Shown: piece after piece, positions 9,425-17,654 of the stretch | Numbering within the stretch: position 1 is the first letter of the stretch | Layout of the letters: every line of letters begins with the position of its first letter | From: a virus | Length of the DNA: 26,620 bases | Strand: one strand, 5' to 3' | IMG/VR virus record: IMGVR_UViG_3300033182_000574 | Span: 1 to 26,620 of that record | Made by a program: the position numbers and the translations under genes | Notes under the pieces: model-generated | Seen by the model: the letters and a program-made list of their open reading frames with translations, nothing else | Database searches by the model: none | What the model was told of the DNA's origin: nothing

Positions 9425-10081
9425 ATGGAAATCAAAGAATTAGTTAAAAAGCATTTCAATTTAGTAGATGCACCTAAGACATCCTTTGGCGAAATCAAGA
9501 CAGCTGATGGTGAACTTACTCTTAAATACGAGGGTGAAGAACTTTCAGAAGGTCTTGCTGTTTTCGTTGTAACCGCTGATGGCGATGTTGCTGCACCAGA
9601 TGGTGAGCACACATTAGAAGGTGGAATTACAGTCGTTACTAAAGATGGTAAGATTGAATCTATTTTGGAAACTGAAGTTTCAGAAGAAGTAGAAGAAGTT
9701 GCCGCTGCAGAACACGATGAAGAAAAGATGGAAGAGGAAGTTGAGGAAGCTTTAGAAGAAGAAGAGAAATTGGAAGAAGAAGAAGCAGAATTGGCTGAGC
9801 ACGAAGAAGAAGAGATGCAAGAAGAAGAATCTGAATCAATCAAAGAAGAAGTGATTGAAGCAGTAATTTCAGAAATTGCTGAGGTTGTAACTGAGAAGAT
9901 GAAAGAGTATGAAGAGAAATTAAAAGCGATGGAAGAGAAGTACAACGCTTTCGCTAAATCTCCAGCAACTTCTAAGACAACAGCAATGAAAGAGTTTAGT
10001 AAAACCGCGAAGAGTGTAGAATCACCTGCAAGAAATCAGGATATGATTGATGCTCTTATCGCAAAGAAAAGAAAAAAGTAA
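9425..10081 (+). CDS. Acidic capsid scaffold protein
   Basis: A 218-residue protein encoded immediately before the major capsid protein. Residues 1-80 form a beta-rich module (GEIKTADGELTLKYEG, then VVTADGDVAAPDG). Residues about 85-140 are an extreme run of glutamates with Lys and Ala (EEALEEEEKLEEEE is typical). Residues 140-175 are predicted helix or coiled coil (EAVISEIAEVV...EKMKEYEEKLKAMEEKY), and the C-terminus is basic (IAKKRKK). Acidic, helical and lying between a prohead protease and the major capsid protein with a basic C-terminal tail is the usual scaffold pattern: the tail contacts capsid subunits and the protein is then digested or expelled. The N-terminal beta module could alternatively remain in the head as a decoration. 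Confidence 0.7.
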   Translation: MEIKELVKKHFNLVDAPKTSFGEIKTADGELTLKYEGEELSEGLAVFVVTADGDVAAPDGEHTLEGGITVVTKDGKIESILETEVSEEVEEVAAAEHDEEKMEEEVEEALEEEEKLEEEEAELAEHEEEEMQEEESESIKEEVIEAVISEIAEVVTEKMKEYEEKLKAMEEKYNAFAKSPATSKTTAMKEFSKTAKSVESPARNQDMIDALIAKKRKK

Positions 10082-10099
10082 ATTTAAAAGGAAAAGATT

Positions 10100-11029
10100 A
10101 TGGCATTTGACGTAACAGCATTAGACGCTTTTAATAACGAAACCGCAGGGGAATTAGTTGTTAAGGCTATTATGGCCGGTAGCACTATCGAATATGCTAC
10201 GGTTAAAGAGGGTGTAAAATACCTCGAGCCAATCAACTTGTTTGAAGTTGATTTGGATATTGTTGATGGGTATGGTTGTGTAACTGACACAGCAGGTACT
10301 GCATCATTCTCACAAAGAGATATCCAAGTTTGTCAGCGTTCATCTCACGATGGATTGTGTTTGAGAGACTTAGACCAAAAGTACTTAGGTGTACTTCAAC
10401 CAGCTGGTTCTTACAACGAATCATTCACTTTGATTCAAGAGTACACAGACCAATTGGTTAAAGGTTTCCAAAAAGCAAACGACCAATTCTTATGGGGTGC
10501 TACAACTGCAGCTGGAGATTGTGTTGATGGTTTGAAAACTATCATCTCTGGTTCAACTACTGGTGTTGTAGTTCCTAACTCAATTACAGGTTCTGCTCCA
10601 ACTTCAACTACTATCGGTGATAATATCGATGTAATGATTGAAAACTTGGCTGCAGATGTACAGGATAGAGATGACTTGACAGTATTCATGTCAATCACTA
10701 ACTTCCGTAAGTATGTAACTTGGTTGAGAAACGAAAACAACTACTACTACGACCCATCTTCTGTTGATAACAGAGTTAATATGATGGCTATGAAACACCC
10801 ATTCACTCCGAATGTAACTATCGTAGGTACTATCGGTTTGCAAGGTTCTAACCGTTTGGTTCTCGGACCTGCTAAACACATTGTAGTTGGTACTGATTTA
10901 TTATCAGATGTAACTGACTTCCAATTGTGGTATGATATCAATGGTGATAAGTTGAAGCACAGAATTGTAACTAAGTTGGGTGTGAACATCGCATACCCTT
11001 CGTTCTGGGTATCTAACGACCAAGCTTAA
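10100..11029 (+). CDS. Major capsid protein
   Basis: A 309-residue protein directly downstream of protease and scaffold, with AAAAGGAAAAGATT before the ATG. The sequence has features seen in HK97-fold capsid proteins of this size: an N-terminal helix (ALDAFNNETAGELVVKAI), a strand-rich E-loop-like region with RDIQVCQRSSHDGLCLRDL, a helical spine segment (ESFTLIQEYTDQLVKGFQKANDQFLWG) and a C-terminal domain with VFMSITNFRKYVTWLR and RLVLGPAKHIVVGTDL. The four cysteines between about 60 and 90 are unusual for a capsid protein. The assignment rests on position, size and this layout. The next gene is a tail-tube-like protein, 30 bases downstream. Confidence 0.8.
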   Translation: MAFDVTALDAFNNETAGELVVKAIMAGSTIEYATVKEGVKYLEPINLFEVDLDIVDGYGCVTDTAGTASFSQRDIQVCQRSSHDGLCLRDLDQKYLGVLQPAGSYNESFTLIQEYTDQLVKGFQKANDQFLWGATTAAGDCVDGLKTIISGSTTGVVVPNSITGSAPTSTTIGDNIDVMIENLAADVQDRDDLTVFMSITNFRKYVTWLRNENNYYYDPSSVDNRVNMMAMKHPFTPNVTIVGTIGLQGSNRLVLGPAKHIVVGTDLLSDVTDFQLWYDINGDKLKHRIVTKLGVNIAYPSFWVSNDQA

Positions 11030-11059
11030 TTGTTGAATAATAAAAGAAAAGGATAAGAT

Positions 11060-11602
11060 ATGAGTACTTGTGATATTACTTCAGGATTTACACTAGGTTG
11101 TCGTGACAACACTGGTGGTTTGAAAAACATCTATATCTTGTCTGGCTCAATTGATTCAACAAGTGGTACGACTGGTTTGTTATCAGCGATTTCTGGTTCT
11201 GGTACTTTCTACAAATTTGAATTAACTCGTCAGACTGGTGATTTCACCGAAGCGATTAACTCAAATGTAGAAAACGGAACTATTTTCTATGAGCAAACTG
11301 TAAACGCACCATTCCATAAGTTACAGTCAGCGACTCGTAACCAAGTAAGAGTACTTGCTAAAAACCCAGATATCAGAATGGTTGTTGAAACCAACAATGG
11401 TTCTGAAGATGGTGTAGGTGTATTTTTCTTACTTGGTCAGACTCGTGGACTTTCACTTAGTGGTGGACAAGGTCAGACAGGAACAGCGTTCGGAGACCTC
11501 AATGGTTACACATTGACGTTTACTGGACAAGAACCAGAACCAGCATCAGAACTTTCAGGTTCAAGCCTAACGGCTGTACTTTCGGGTATCACCGTAGGGT
11601 AA
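11060..11602 (+). CDS. Major tail (tube) protein
   Basis: A 180-residue beta-rich protein with an SD-like AAAAGGATAAGAT before its start. Segments such as YKFELTRQTGDFTEAINSN, a THNQVRVLA-like stretch (TRNQVRVLAKNPDIRMV) and a final GDLNGYTLTFTGQEPEPA resemble tail tube subunits, which often end with a strand of the form G-Y-x-x-T-F-T-G-x-E-x-x-P. The last 25 residues are a Ser/Gly/Leu-rich extension. The gene follows the capsid gene closely and is followed by a strong hairpin (11622-11646), suiting a very abundant product. An alternative is a head decoration protein, but the tube pattern is better. Confidence 0.65.
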   Translation: MSTCDITSGFTLGCRDNTGGLKNIYILSGSIDSTSGTTGLLSAISGSGTFYKFELTRQTGDFTEAINSNVENGTIFYEQTVNAPFHKLQSATRNQVRVLAKNPDIRMVVETNNGSEDGVGVFFLLGQTRGLSLSGGQGQTGTAFGDLNGYTLTFTGQEPEPASELSGSSLTAVLSGITVG

Positions 11603-11605
11603 TTT

Positions 11606-11615
11606 TTATATAATG
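11606..11615. promoter_or_regulatory. TTATATAATG motif, candidate late promoter -10
   Basis: Third exact copy of the motif, four bases after the tail-tube gene. If it is a -10 element, transcription would begin near 11621, which is where the hairpin at 11622-11646 begins. The new RNA would then carry a 5' stem, or readthrough transcription would be attenuated there. Confidence 0.35.
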
Positions 11616-11621
11616 TAATGA

Positions 11622-11646
11622 GGTAGAGGGGGGTAACCCCTCTGCC
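11622..11646 (+). terminator. Strong hairpin after tail-tube gene (terminator or attenuator)
   Basis: A 10-pair stem, GGTAGAGGGG with CCCCTCTGCC including one G-U pair, closes a GGTAA loop. It is followed by CTTTACTTT, which is a poor U tract, so it is likely a partial terminator or an mRNA-stabilising stem that lowers expression of genes from 11669 onward relative to capsid and tube. Confidence 0.65.
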
Positions 11647-11668
11647 CTTTACTTTATAAAGGAAACTA

Positions 11669-12094
11669 ATGATATATTTATTTACCTCAGCATCAAACGA
11701 CATCGCATTTATCCCATCTGCATCTTTTGCTGATGGAGAAACGTTACAATTAGTATTCACCAATAGATTCTCAGAGGTATCATCATCAGTTTCACTTCCA
11801 TTTGCTGAAAGTGGTAGATGGAGAAACACAACAATAACACTCCCAACAGATGTCGATTTAAAGGGAGGTTCATACGATTTAGTATTCCAAAAGATTATTT
11901 CGCAAGGTGATTCACAAATATGGGGAACATCTACTGAAGTATGGGATACATCAAATGTAGTATGGAACTTAGGAGTAGTTCCATCAACCTATATAACCGA
12001 TACGACAACAACTGCGTTCGTTTCAGAGAGTATAAGTAAATTTAGATATACTTCTACTAATGAAAATGGAGCATATGTAGTGTACAATGGATAG
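11669..12094 (+). CDS. Structural protein of unknown role
   Basis: A 141-residue protein with a TATAAAGGAAACTA-ATG start. It is beta-rich throughout, with short repeated tryptophan motifs (QIWGTSTEVWDTSNVVWNLG) in the second half and Ser/Thr-rich linkers. No enzyme motif or membrane segment is visible. It lies between the tail-tube and portal genes and begins just after a hairpin, so a minor virion component such as a head decoration, a tail decoration or a fibre attachment protein is plausible. The spaced W-G-x-S-x-x-V-W repeats recall surface-exposed beta modules. I do not recognise the family. Confidence 0.5.
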   Translation: MIYLFTSASNDIAFIPSASFADGETLQLVFTNRFSEVSSSVSLPFAESGRWRNTTITLPTDVDLKGGSYDLVFQKIISQGDSQIWGTSTEVWDTSNVVWNLGVVPSTYITDTTTTAFVSESISKFRYTSTNENGAYVVYNG

Positions 12095-12098
12095 ATAA

Positions 12099-13289
12099 AT
12101 GGAAAAGAACAAGCATAAATTTAGTATTATCCCAAAATATAGTGAGTACCTATATCCAGATAGCGCTCAGTTTGAAGATGATAAAGGGGATATAGTTTAC
12201 TTTGGACAGGATAATAAATTTCCACAATTACTAATTGATTTGTATCACAAATCATCTGTCCATGCAACAGCAGTCAATGCAAAACATCAATCAGTAATAG
12301 GACAAGGTCTTACTGGTATCGATGAAGATATTTTAAAAGTAGCAAACTTAGAAGGTGAAACTTGGAACGATATCTATTCTAAAGTTGCTTTAGATAGAGT
12401 AGTTTATGGTGGATTCGCATTAGAAGTAATTTGGTCGCAAGATAGGACTAGAATTGCTGAAGTGTATCACGTAGATTTCTCATACGCTAGAGCAAAGAAG
12501 ATGGATGATAGAGGAAATACACCAGGTTATTACATATATAGAGATTGGGGTAAGACAAGAGGTATAGTACCTCATAAAGATAACTTACCTTATCTACCTA
12601 AATTTAGTAGAAGAGATAGAACTGAACCATCTCAGTTAATTTACTTTAAACCTTATACCACAGGTTTGGATTATTATCCACTACCTGATTATATGGGTGC
12701 ATTAAAAACAATTGAGTTGGATACTGAAGTAGATAACTTCCACGTAAACAACTTAAAGAATGGTTTAGCACCATCATTAGCAATTACAACATTCACCGAT
12801 GCTAATGAAGAAGAAAGAGGTGAAATTGAAAGACAATTAAGAGATGCATATTCAGGTACTGATAATGCAGGTTCTCTGATGTATATGGATGTTGCTGATA
12901 TTAGTCAGAAGCCAGAGATTACACCAATTCCACAAAATGGTGCTGATGGATACTACAATGTGGTAAACGATATGGTTACTCAGAAAATCCTAACAGGTCA
13001 TAGAATTACTTCACCTATGTTAGTAGGTATTAAGACAGAAGGTCAGTTAGGTGGTAGAGCAGAACTATTAGATGCATATTCACATTTCTTAACAACTGTA
13101 ATTTATCCAATGCAATCCGATATACTTAAAACATTCGAAATGATTTTTAGTGTTAACGGAATTGATACTACATTAGGTGTTGAACAAATCAGATTGTTCT
13201 CAGATGGTGAAGAAGAAATTGATGTGGTTACATCAGTAGAAGCAGAAGCCGGTGAAGATATAGAATTGGAAGAAAGAATAGAAGGATAA
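12099..13289 (+). CDS. Portal protein
   Basis: A 396-residue protein of the phage portal superfamily, short for the family (usually 400-550). It has an N-terminal region with GQDNKFPQLLIDLYHKSSVH and AVNAKHQSVIGQGL, a wing domain with DRVVYGGFALEVIWSQD and VYHVDFSYARA, a stem/crown-type helical segment (ALKTIELDTEVDNFHVNNLKNG) and a C-terminal GRAELLDAYSHFLTTVIYP helix. Portal dodecamers form the DNA entry vertex and dock the terminase. The last 25 residues are strongly acidic. It lies after the capsid gene instead of next to terminase, which is about 8 kb away. Preceded by GGATAGATAA-ATG with little SD. Confidence 0.85.
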   Translation: MEKNKHKFSIIPKYSEYLYPDSAQFEDDKGDIVYFGQDNKFPQLLIDLYHKSSVHATAVNAKHQSVIGQGLTGIDEDILKVANLEGETWNDIYSKVALDRVVYGGFALEVIWSQDRTRIAEVYHVDFSYARAKKMDDRGNTPGYYIYRDWGKTRGIVPHKDNLPYLPKFSRRDRTEPSQLIYFKPYTTGLDYYPLPDYMGALKTIELDTEVDNFHVNNLKNGLAPSLAITTFTDANEEERGEIERQLRDAYSGTDNAGSLMYMDVADISQKPEITPIPQNGADGYYNVVNDMVTQKILTGHRITSPMLVGIKTEGQLGGRAELLDAYSHFLTTVIYPMQSDILKTFEMIFSVNGIDTTLGVEQIRLFSDGEEEIDVVTSVEAEAGEDIELEERIEG

Positions 13290-13301
13290 AAAGGAAATAC
13301 C

Positions 13302-13880
13302 ATGACTGATACATTGTTTATTTCAGAGAACAAATTAAAGAACTTTACCGATTTAAATCAATCGGTTGATGCTGATTTACTGAAGAATGCAGTAAGAGAA
13401 GCACAAGACATTAACATTCAGAGAATGCTTGGGTATGAATTGTATCAAGCTATGATTACAAGAGTTAAGAACGATACCGTAACAGGTAACTACGAAACTT
13501 TGATGAGATATGTACAAGATGCATTACTTTATTGGTCATACTATGAAGCATTAGAATCAATTTGGTTAAGACCTCGTAACAATGGTTTGTTGATTCCACA
13601 AGGTGGAGAACAAGCACAGCCGGCTGACCAGATTATATATGATAAAAAGAGAACCTCAGTAAAGAACAAAGCTGAATGGTATTCAGAAAGATTGGTTGGA
13701 TATCTAATTGATAACCAAAGTAATTTTCCTGAGTTTGGAACTGAGACAGGAATGGAAATAGTTCCAGACCAAACATCTCAACTACGTTCACCTTTTGTAA
13801 CACGCAGAGGTTATGTAGCTGAAATGGATAAATTAGGAATTAAAATAACAGATTCAAGGTACAAATACTTACCACAATAA
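13302..13880 (+). CDS. Head-tail connector (DUF6712-like)
   Basis: A 192-residue mostly helical protein directly after the portal, with AAAAAGGAAATACC before the ATG. The opening LFISENKLKNFTDLNQSVD followed by AVREAQDINIQRMLGYELYQAM and YVQDALLYWSYYEALES is the pattern of gp6/gp15-like head-tail connectors; I associate the form with the DUF6712 family in Bacteroidota phages. Such proteins form the ring below the portal that seals the neck. The C-terminal 50 residues look extended. Confidence 0.68.
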   Translation: MTDTLFISENKLKNFTDLNQSVDADLLKNAVREAQDINIQRMLGYELYQAMITRVKNDTVTGNYETLMRYVQDALLYWSYYEALESIWLRPRNNGLLIPQGGEQAQPADQIIYDKKRTSVKNKAEWYSERLVGYLIDNQSNFPEFGTETGMEIVPDQTSQLRSPFVTRRGYVAEMDKLGIKITDSRYKYLPQ

Positions 13881-13893
13881 GGAATAGATAGAG

Positions 13894-16764
13894 ATGGCGA
13901 ATTATAATCTTACCTCACAACAAATCAAAGATACCTATCAGCAACTTGCACAAGTAAGTGGTTCGGTAATCGTTGATGGTACAGGTTCAGCAGTTACTTC
14001 ATTAGATGTTTCTGCATCCTATGCTACATCGGCTCTTACAGCATCTTACGCATTGAATGCTGAAGGTGTATCAGTAGATACTGGTTCTTTGATAACTACG
14101 GCATCTGCCGCACTTAATGTTATTACCTTTACTAAAGGAGATAACTCAACATTTAACGTAACAGTAGATACTGGTTCAGGTGCTGGTGGTGGATTAACAC
14201 CTTCAGAGTTTTATACTTATACCGCATCCAATGATGCAAGGGTAGATTCCTTAACTGCTGCAACATCTTCTTATTTAACTTCTGCTGATATTAGTAATAA
14301 GTTAGATACATCGGTGTTCAATACCTACACTTCATCAAACGATAGTAGAGTGGATTCTCTAACTGCTGCAACATCTTCTTATTTAACTTCTGCTGATATT
14401 AGTAATAAGTTAGATACATCGGTGTTCAACGCTTACACATCATCTAATGATTCAGAAGTAGCTGGTAAGTTAAATACATCAGTATATACAACTAATTCAT
14501 CTTCAGTAGCGAGTAGATTAACTACAAATGAAGGTAATATTAGTACAAATACATCTAATATCTCTACTCAAACATCTCGTATAGATAGTTTAGTATCAGC
14601 TACTTCATCTTACGCAGTAAAGAGTAGTAATAATGTATTTAGTGGAACACAAACATTCAATAACATTGCAGTAAATGGAACTGCAAGTGTTTCTTACTTA
14701 GAACAGGTAACAGGTTCTGCTAAGGTTATTGGAGATTCATTCATTATCTTAAACGCAGAGTCTCCTCCACAAAGATACGCAGGTATAAAAGTATACGATA
14801 GTGGTTCTTCACCAGTATCAACAGGTTCATTACAATTTGATAGTCAGAACAACGATTGGTTCTATGAGTATCAAAAAGATGATACTGATTACGCAGTTGC
14901 TCTATTTGGACCTGAGTTTGCTACTAAGGGTTCTCCAACTTACCCTGGAAACAATGTAATCCAAAAGGGTACAGGTGGCCACCACTTGACTGGCTCTTTA
15001 TTGAGTGATGATGGTTCTACTGTTTCTATGACAGGTACATTTGATGTAACTGGAGCAGTTAGTTCATCAGTTGGATTTAAAGGAAGTTTAGATGGTAACG
15101 CATCAACTTCAACAACAGCATCATTCGCACTAACTGCATCTTATGTAGAAGGTGGAGCAGAGGCTGGGTTAGTTAATGGTAGTGGTACTTACTCACTCCA
15201 AAACGCAGATTCTTTAGTTGGTATACCAGCAAATGCTAGTGGTAATTATTCAATTGCTATTGGAATGAATGCATATAGTTTAGGTGATAGTTCAATTAGT
15301 ATTGGTGGTTACTCAGAAGCATCTGGTCTTAAAAGTGTTGGAATCGGTAGTGGTTCACTTTCTACTGGAGAAAGTTCAACTGCAGTTGGTGGTTACTCAG
15401 AAGCAACGAATCAAGAATCTAGTGGATTTGGATATCGTGCAAGAGCAACTGGATTTGCAGCAACTGCAATAGGTGGACAAGCTCGTGCAAGTTCAAATTC
15501 CGCAATTGCTCTGGGTGCTAATTCTGAAGCAAGTGCTAATAGAAGTATTGCAATCGGTTATTCTGCAGTAGCCAGTGCACAATATGGAATTGCAATGGGT
15601 TACGCATCATATGCATTAGGAACTGATACAGTTGCAATAGGATATGATGCAAATGCATATACTACTGGTACTACCGTAGTTGGTAAATCTGCATCTGCAA
15701 CAGGTACTAATAATACCGCAATCGGTAAGAGTGCACTTGCTGGTTTTGGTGGACAATCCTTTACCAAAGCAACTGCAGTTGGAGAAAATGCTGCAGCGAA
15801 AGGTAATCAAAACGTAGCAATTGGAGCTGATTCAAATGTAGATTATAACAAAGACCAGGGTGTAGCAATTGGTGTTAGTTCAAATGTATATGCAGATAAA
15901 GGTATCGCTATTGGATATGATGCAAATACTGGAACTGGTATTGAGAACGTAGTAGTAGGTGCATCTGCACAAGCTGGTTTTGGTGGAGATGCGGGTAATA
16001 CAAGAAGTACAGCAATTGGATATGGTGCAAGAGCATACGGTGCTAATGATGTTTGTTTAGGTGGTAATACATTTATTGATTCATCAAATGATAATAGTAT
16101 TGTTATAGGTAATAATAGTTCTGCATACGCAAATAACGCTATCGTTATTGGTATTGCTAAGACTGCAAGTAATACTAATGAAATCAATATAGGTGATAAA
16201 TTTAAGTACGATGGTTCATCTGCTATCACATTAGATTCATCTACTATTAAAGTTGCTGCAAGTGGTTCTCAAACAGGTTCTCTGATTGACAACATTCACC
16301 CAGCAATTGCATCATCATCAGCACAAATCAATCACATTGTTACATTAACTGAAGCTCAGTACACTGCAGTAAGTAGTAGCGGAAACGCTCAAGATGATAC
16401 AATTTATATAGTATCTGATGAAGGTGATTATATCCACAATGGTAATTTAGGAATCTCAGGTCAGTTATACTCACCATTCTCAACATCAACGGTTGCATCA
16501 TCTACATCATCAATTGATTTCAATGAGAGTAACTTCTCTAACTTATCATTAACAACAGCAACATACATTGATAACCCATCGAATCTGAAGAGTGGTACTA
16601 CCTATACATTGGTAATCACATCGGGTTCTCTGATTTCAAACTTCAATACAGCATGGAAGTTTGCTAGTGGAGCTACACCAACATTTAGTAATGGAACTGA
16701 TGTACTAACAATGGTTAGTGATGGAAGTAACTTATACGCAACCGCATTGACAGATTTCCAATAA
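13894..16764 (+). CDS. Tail fibre with YadA-like head repeats
   Basis: A 956-residue fibre. The N-terminus (1-100) holds repeated ASYATSALTASYAL-type motifs seen in phage structural proteins. Residues about 110-190 contain a duplicated 36-residue unit (see the repeat at 14230-14445). About 240-330 is a globular part with AGIKVYDSGSSP and WFYEYQKDD. Residues about 430-770 are a long series of 14-15-residue repeats of the form S-x-A-I-G-x-x-A-x-A, the left-handed beta-roll of YadA-type trimeric adhesin heads. The last 150 residues carry the DTIYIVSDEGDYIHNGNLGI module and a GTTYTLVITSGSLISNF domain common at fibre ends. A trimeric receptor-binding fibre is the likely form. It sits with two other surface proteins downstream, SD AAGGAATAGATAGAG. 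Confidence 0.85.
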   Translation: MANYNLTSQQIKDTYQQLAQVSGSVIVDGTGSAVTSLDVSASYATSALTASYALNAEGVSVDTGSLITTASAALNVITFTKGDNSTFNVTVDTGSGAGGGLTPSEFYTYTASNDARVDSLTAATSSYLTSADISNKLDTSVFNTYTSSNDSRVDSLTAATSSYLTSADISNKLDTSVFNAYTSSNDSEVAGKLNTSVYTTNSSSVASRLTTNEGNISTNTSNISTQTSRIDSLVSATSSYAVKSSNNVFSGTQTFNNIAVNGTASVSYLEQVTGSAKVIGDSFIILNAESPPQRYAGIKVYDSGSSPVSTGSLQFDSQNNDWFYEYQKDDTDYAVALFGPEFATKGSPTYPGNNVIQKGTGGHHLTGSLLSDDGSTVSMTGTFDVTGAVSSSVGFKGSLDGNASTSTTASFALTASYVEGGAEAGLVNGSGTYSLQNADSLVGIPANASGNYSIAIGMNAYSLGDSSISIGGYSEASGLKSVGIGSGSLSTGESSTAVGGYSEATNQESSGFGYRARATGFAATAIGGQARASSNSAIALGANSEASANRSIAIGYSAVASAQYGIAMGYASYALGTDTVAIGYDANAYTTGTTVVGKSASATGTNNTAIGKSALAGFGGQSFTKATAVGENAAAKGNQNVAIGADSNVDYNKDQGVAIGVSSNVYADKGIAIGYDANTGTGIENVVVGASAQAGFGGDAGNTRSTAIGYGARAYGANDVCLGGNTFIDSSNDNSIVIGNNSSAYANNAIVIGIAKTASNTNEINIGDKFKYDGSSAITLDSSTIKVAASGSQTGSLIDNIHPAIASSSAQINHIVTLTEAQYTAVSSSGNAQDDTIYIVSDEGDYIHNGNLGISGQLYSPFSTSTVASSTSSIDFNESNFSNLSLTTATYIDNPSNLKSGTTYTLVITSGSLISNFNTAWKFASGATPTFSNGTDVLTMVSDGSNLYATALTDFQ
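14230..14445 (+). repeat. Tandem 108-bp duplication inside the fibre gene
   Basis: Two 108-base units follow one another, each encoding 36 residues. A 70-base core is identical in both (14252-14321 and 14360-14429) while the flanks differ at several third positions. Perfect identity of the core argues for a recent duplication or gene conversion, and the in-frame length means it simply lengthens the fibre shaft. Confidence 0.9.
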
Positions 16765-16774
16765 AAGGTAATTT

Positions 16775-17644
16775 ATGATATACAAAGGTAACAAACCACT
16801 TATATTATCACTTAGAAATGGGTTTGATAACATATCAAGAATCTATAAAGGTAATGATGCAGTTTATGCTGCACCTTCACAACCCTTTCCAATAGCATCT
16901 GGTGGAACTATTTTTTATAATGGTGATAAAGTAATCCACGTTATTACATCAACTGGTACGTTTACCCCAGCAGCTGTTGGACAATACGAAGTATTCTTAG
17001 TTGGACAGGGTGGAGATGGTGCTGATGAAAATGCTGCTAATAAACCAGGTAGTGGTGGTGCTGGTGGACAGATTGTTACTCGTACCTACAACTTAAATAC
17101 AAGTACCTACAACGTAACCATAAACTCTTTAAATACACAATTCGATTCATTTATCTCAGTTGAAAAAGGATTAGATGCAGACTTTAATAATTCTAACATC
17201 GGTGATGGTGGAGATTATGTAGCATATGGTGGAACAACCACATTTACAGGTGGTACTGGATTTAATGTATTTGCAGAATACGGCGGTGGTGGTGGAGCTG
17301 GTGCTAGTGAAAATGGTGCAAATGCAACTTCCAATAATGGTGGTGGTGGTGGTGATGGATTCTATATTGATTGGTTAGTCGGTGTAGATGTATCAGGAAC
17401 ATTAGGCGCAGATTGGGATAACTATGTTGCAGGTGGTGGAGCTGGTGCTAGTAATAGTGGAGATAACGTAGGTGGATTAGGTGGAGGTGGAGATGCATAC
17501 CCAACCGCACCTACAAGAGATGGTGGAGATGGTAGAGCCTTCACTGGTGGTGGAGGCGGTGGTGCTGGATATGGTGCTGGTACTTACACTGGTGGTACTG
17601 GTGGTTCAGGACTTTGTTTAGTTAGATACAATAGATACTATTAA
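16775..17644 (+). CDS. Glycine-rich tail tip adhesin
   Basis: A 289-residue protein. The N-terminus has the paired motif IYKGNKP and RIYKGNDAVYAA, which is common at the start of phage tail surface proteins. After a beta segment (VIHVITSTGTFTPAAVGQYEVFLV), residues 85-285 hold many glycine runs (GSGGAGGQ, GGGGGAGAS, GGGGGDG, GGGGGGAGYGAG). This resembles the glycine-rich receptor-binding domain of gp38-type adhesins, in which polyglycine helices form a sandwich presenting variable loops. The final GSGLCLVRYNRYY is a typical ending of such domains. It follows the fibre gene by 10 bases and is probably an adhesin carried on it or beside it. Confidence 0.7.
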   Translation: MIYKGNKPLILSLRNGFDNISRIYKGNDAVYAAPSQPFPIASGGTIFYNGDKVIHVITSTGTFTPAAVGQYEVFLVGQGGDGADENAANKPGSGGAGGQIVTRTYNLNTSTYNVTINSLNTQFDSFISVEKGLDADFNNSNIGDGGDYVAYGGTTTFTGGTGFNVFAEYGGGGGAGASENGANATSNNGGGGGDGFYIDWLVGVDVSGTLGADWDNYVAGGGAGASNSGDNVGGLGGGGDAYPTAPTRDGGDGRAFTGGGGGGAGYGAGTYTGGTGGSGLCLVRYNRYY

Positions 17645-17654
17645 GGAATAGAAT

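Noticed and set aside
9421-9945. Minus-strand frame of 174 codons opposite the scaffold gene
   Set aside because: Its serine-rich product is the complement of the GAA/GAG-rich acidic stretch, so it is a compositional shadow.
14221-14640. CRISPR-like array in the fibre gene
   Set aside because: The repeats are in-frame protein duplications with 36-residue periodicity and no unique spacers.
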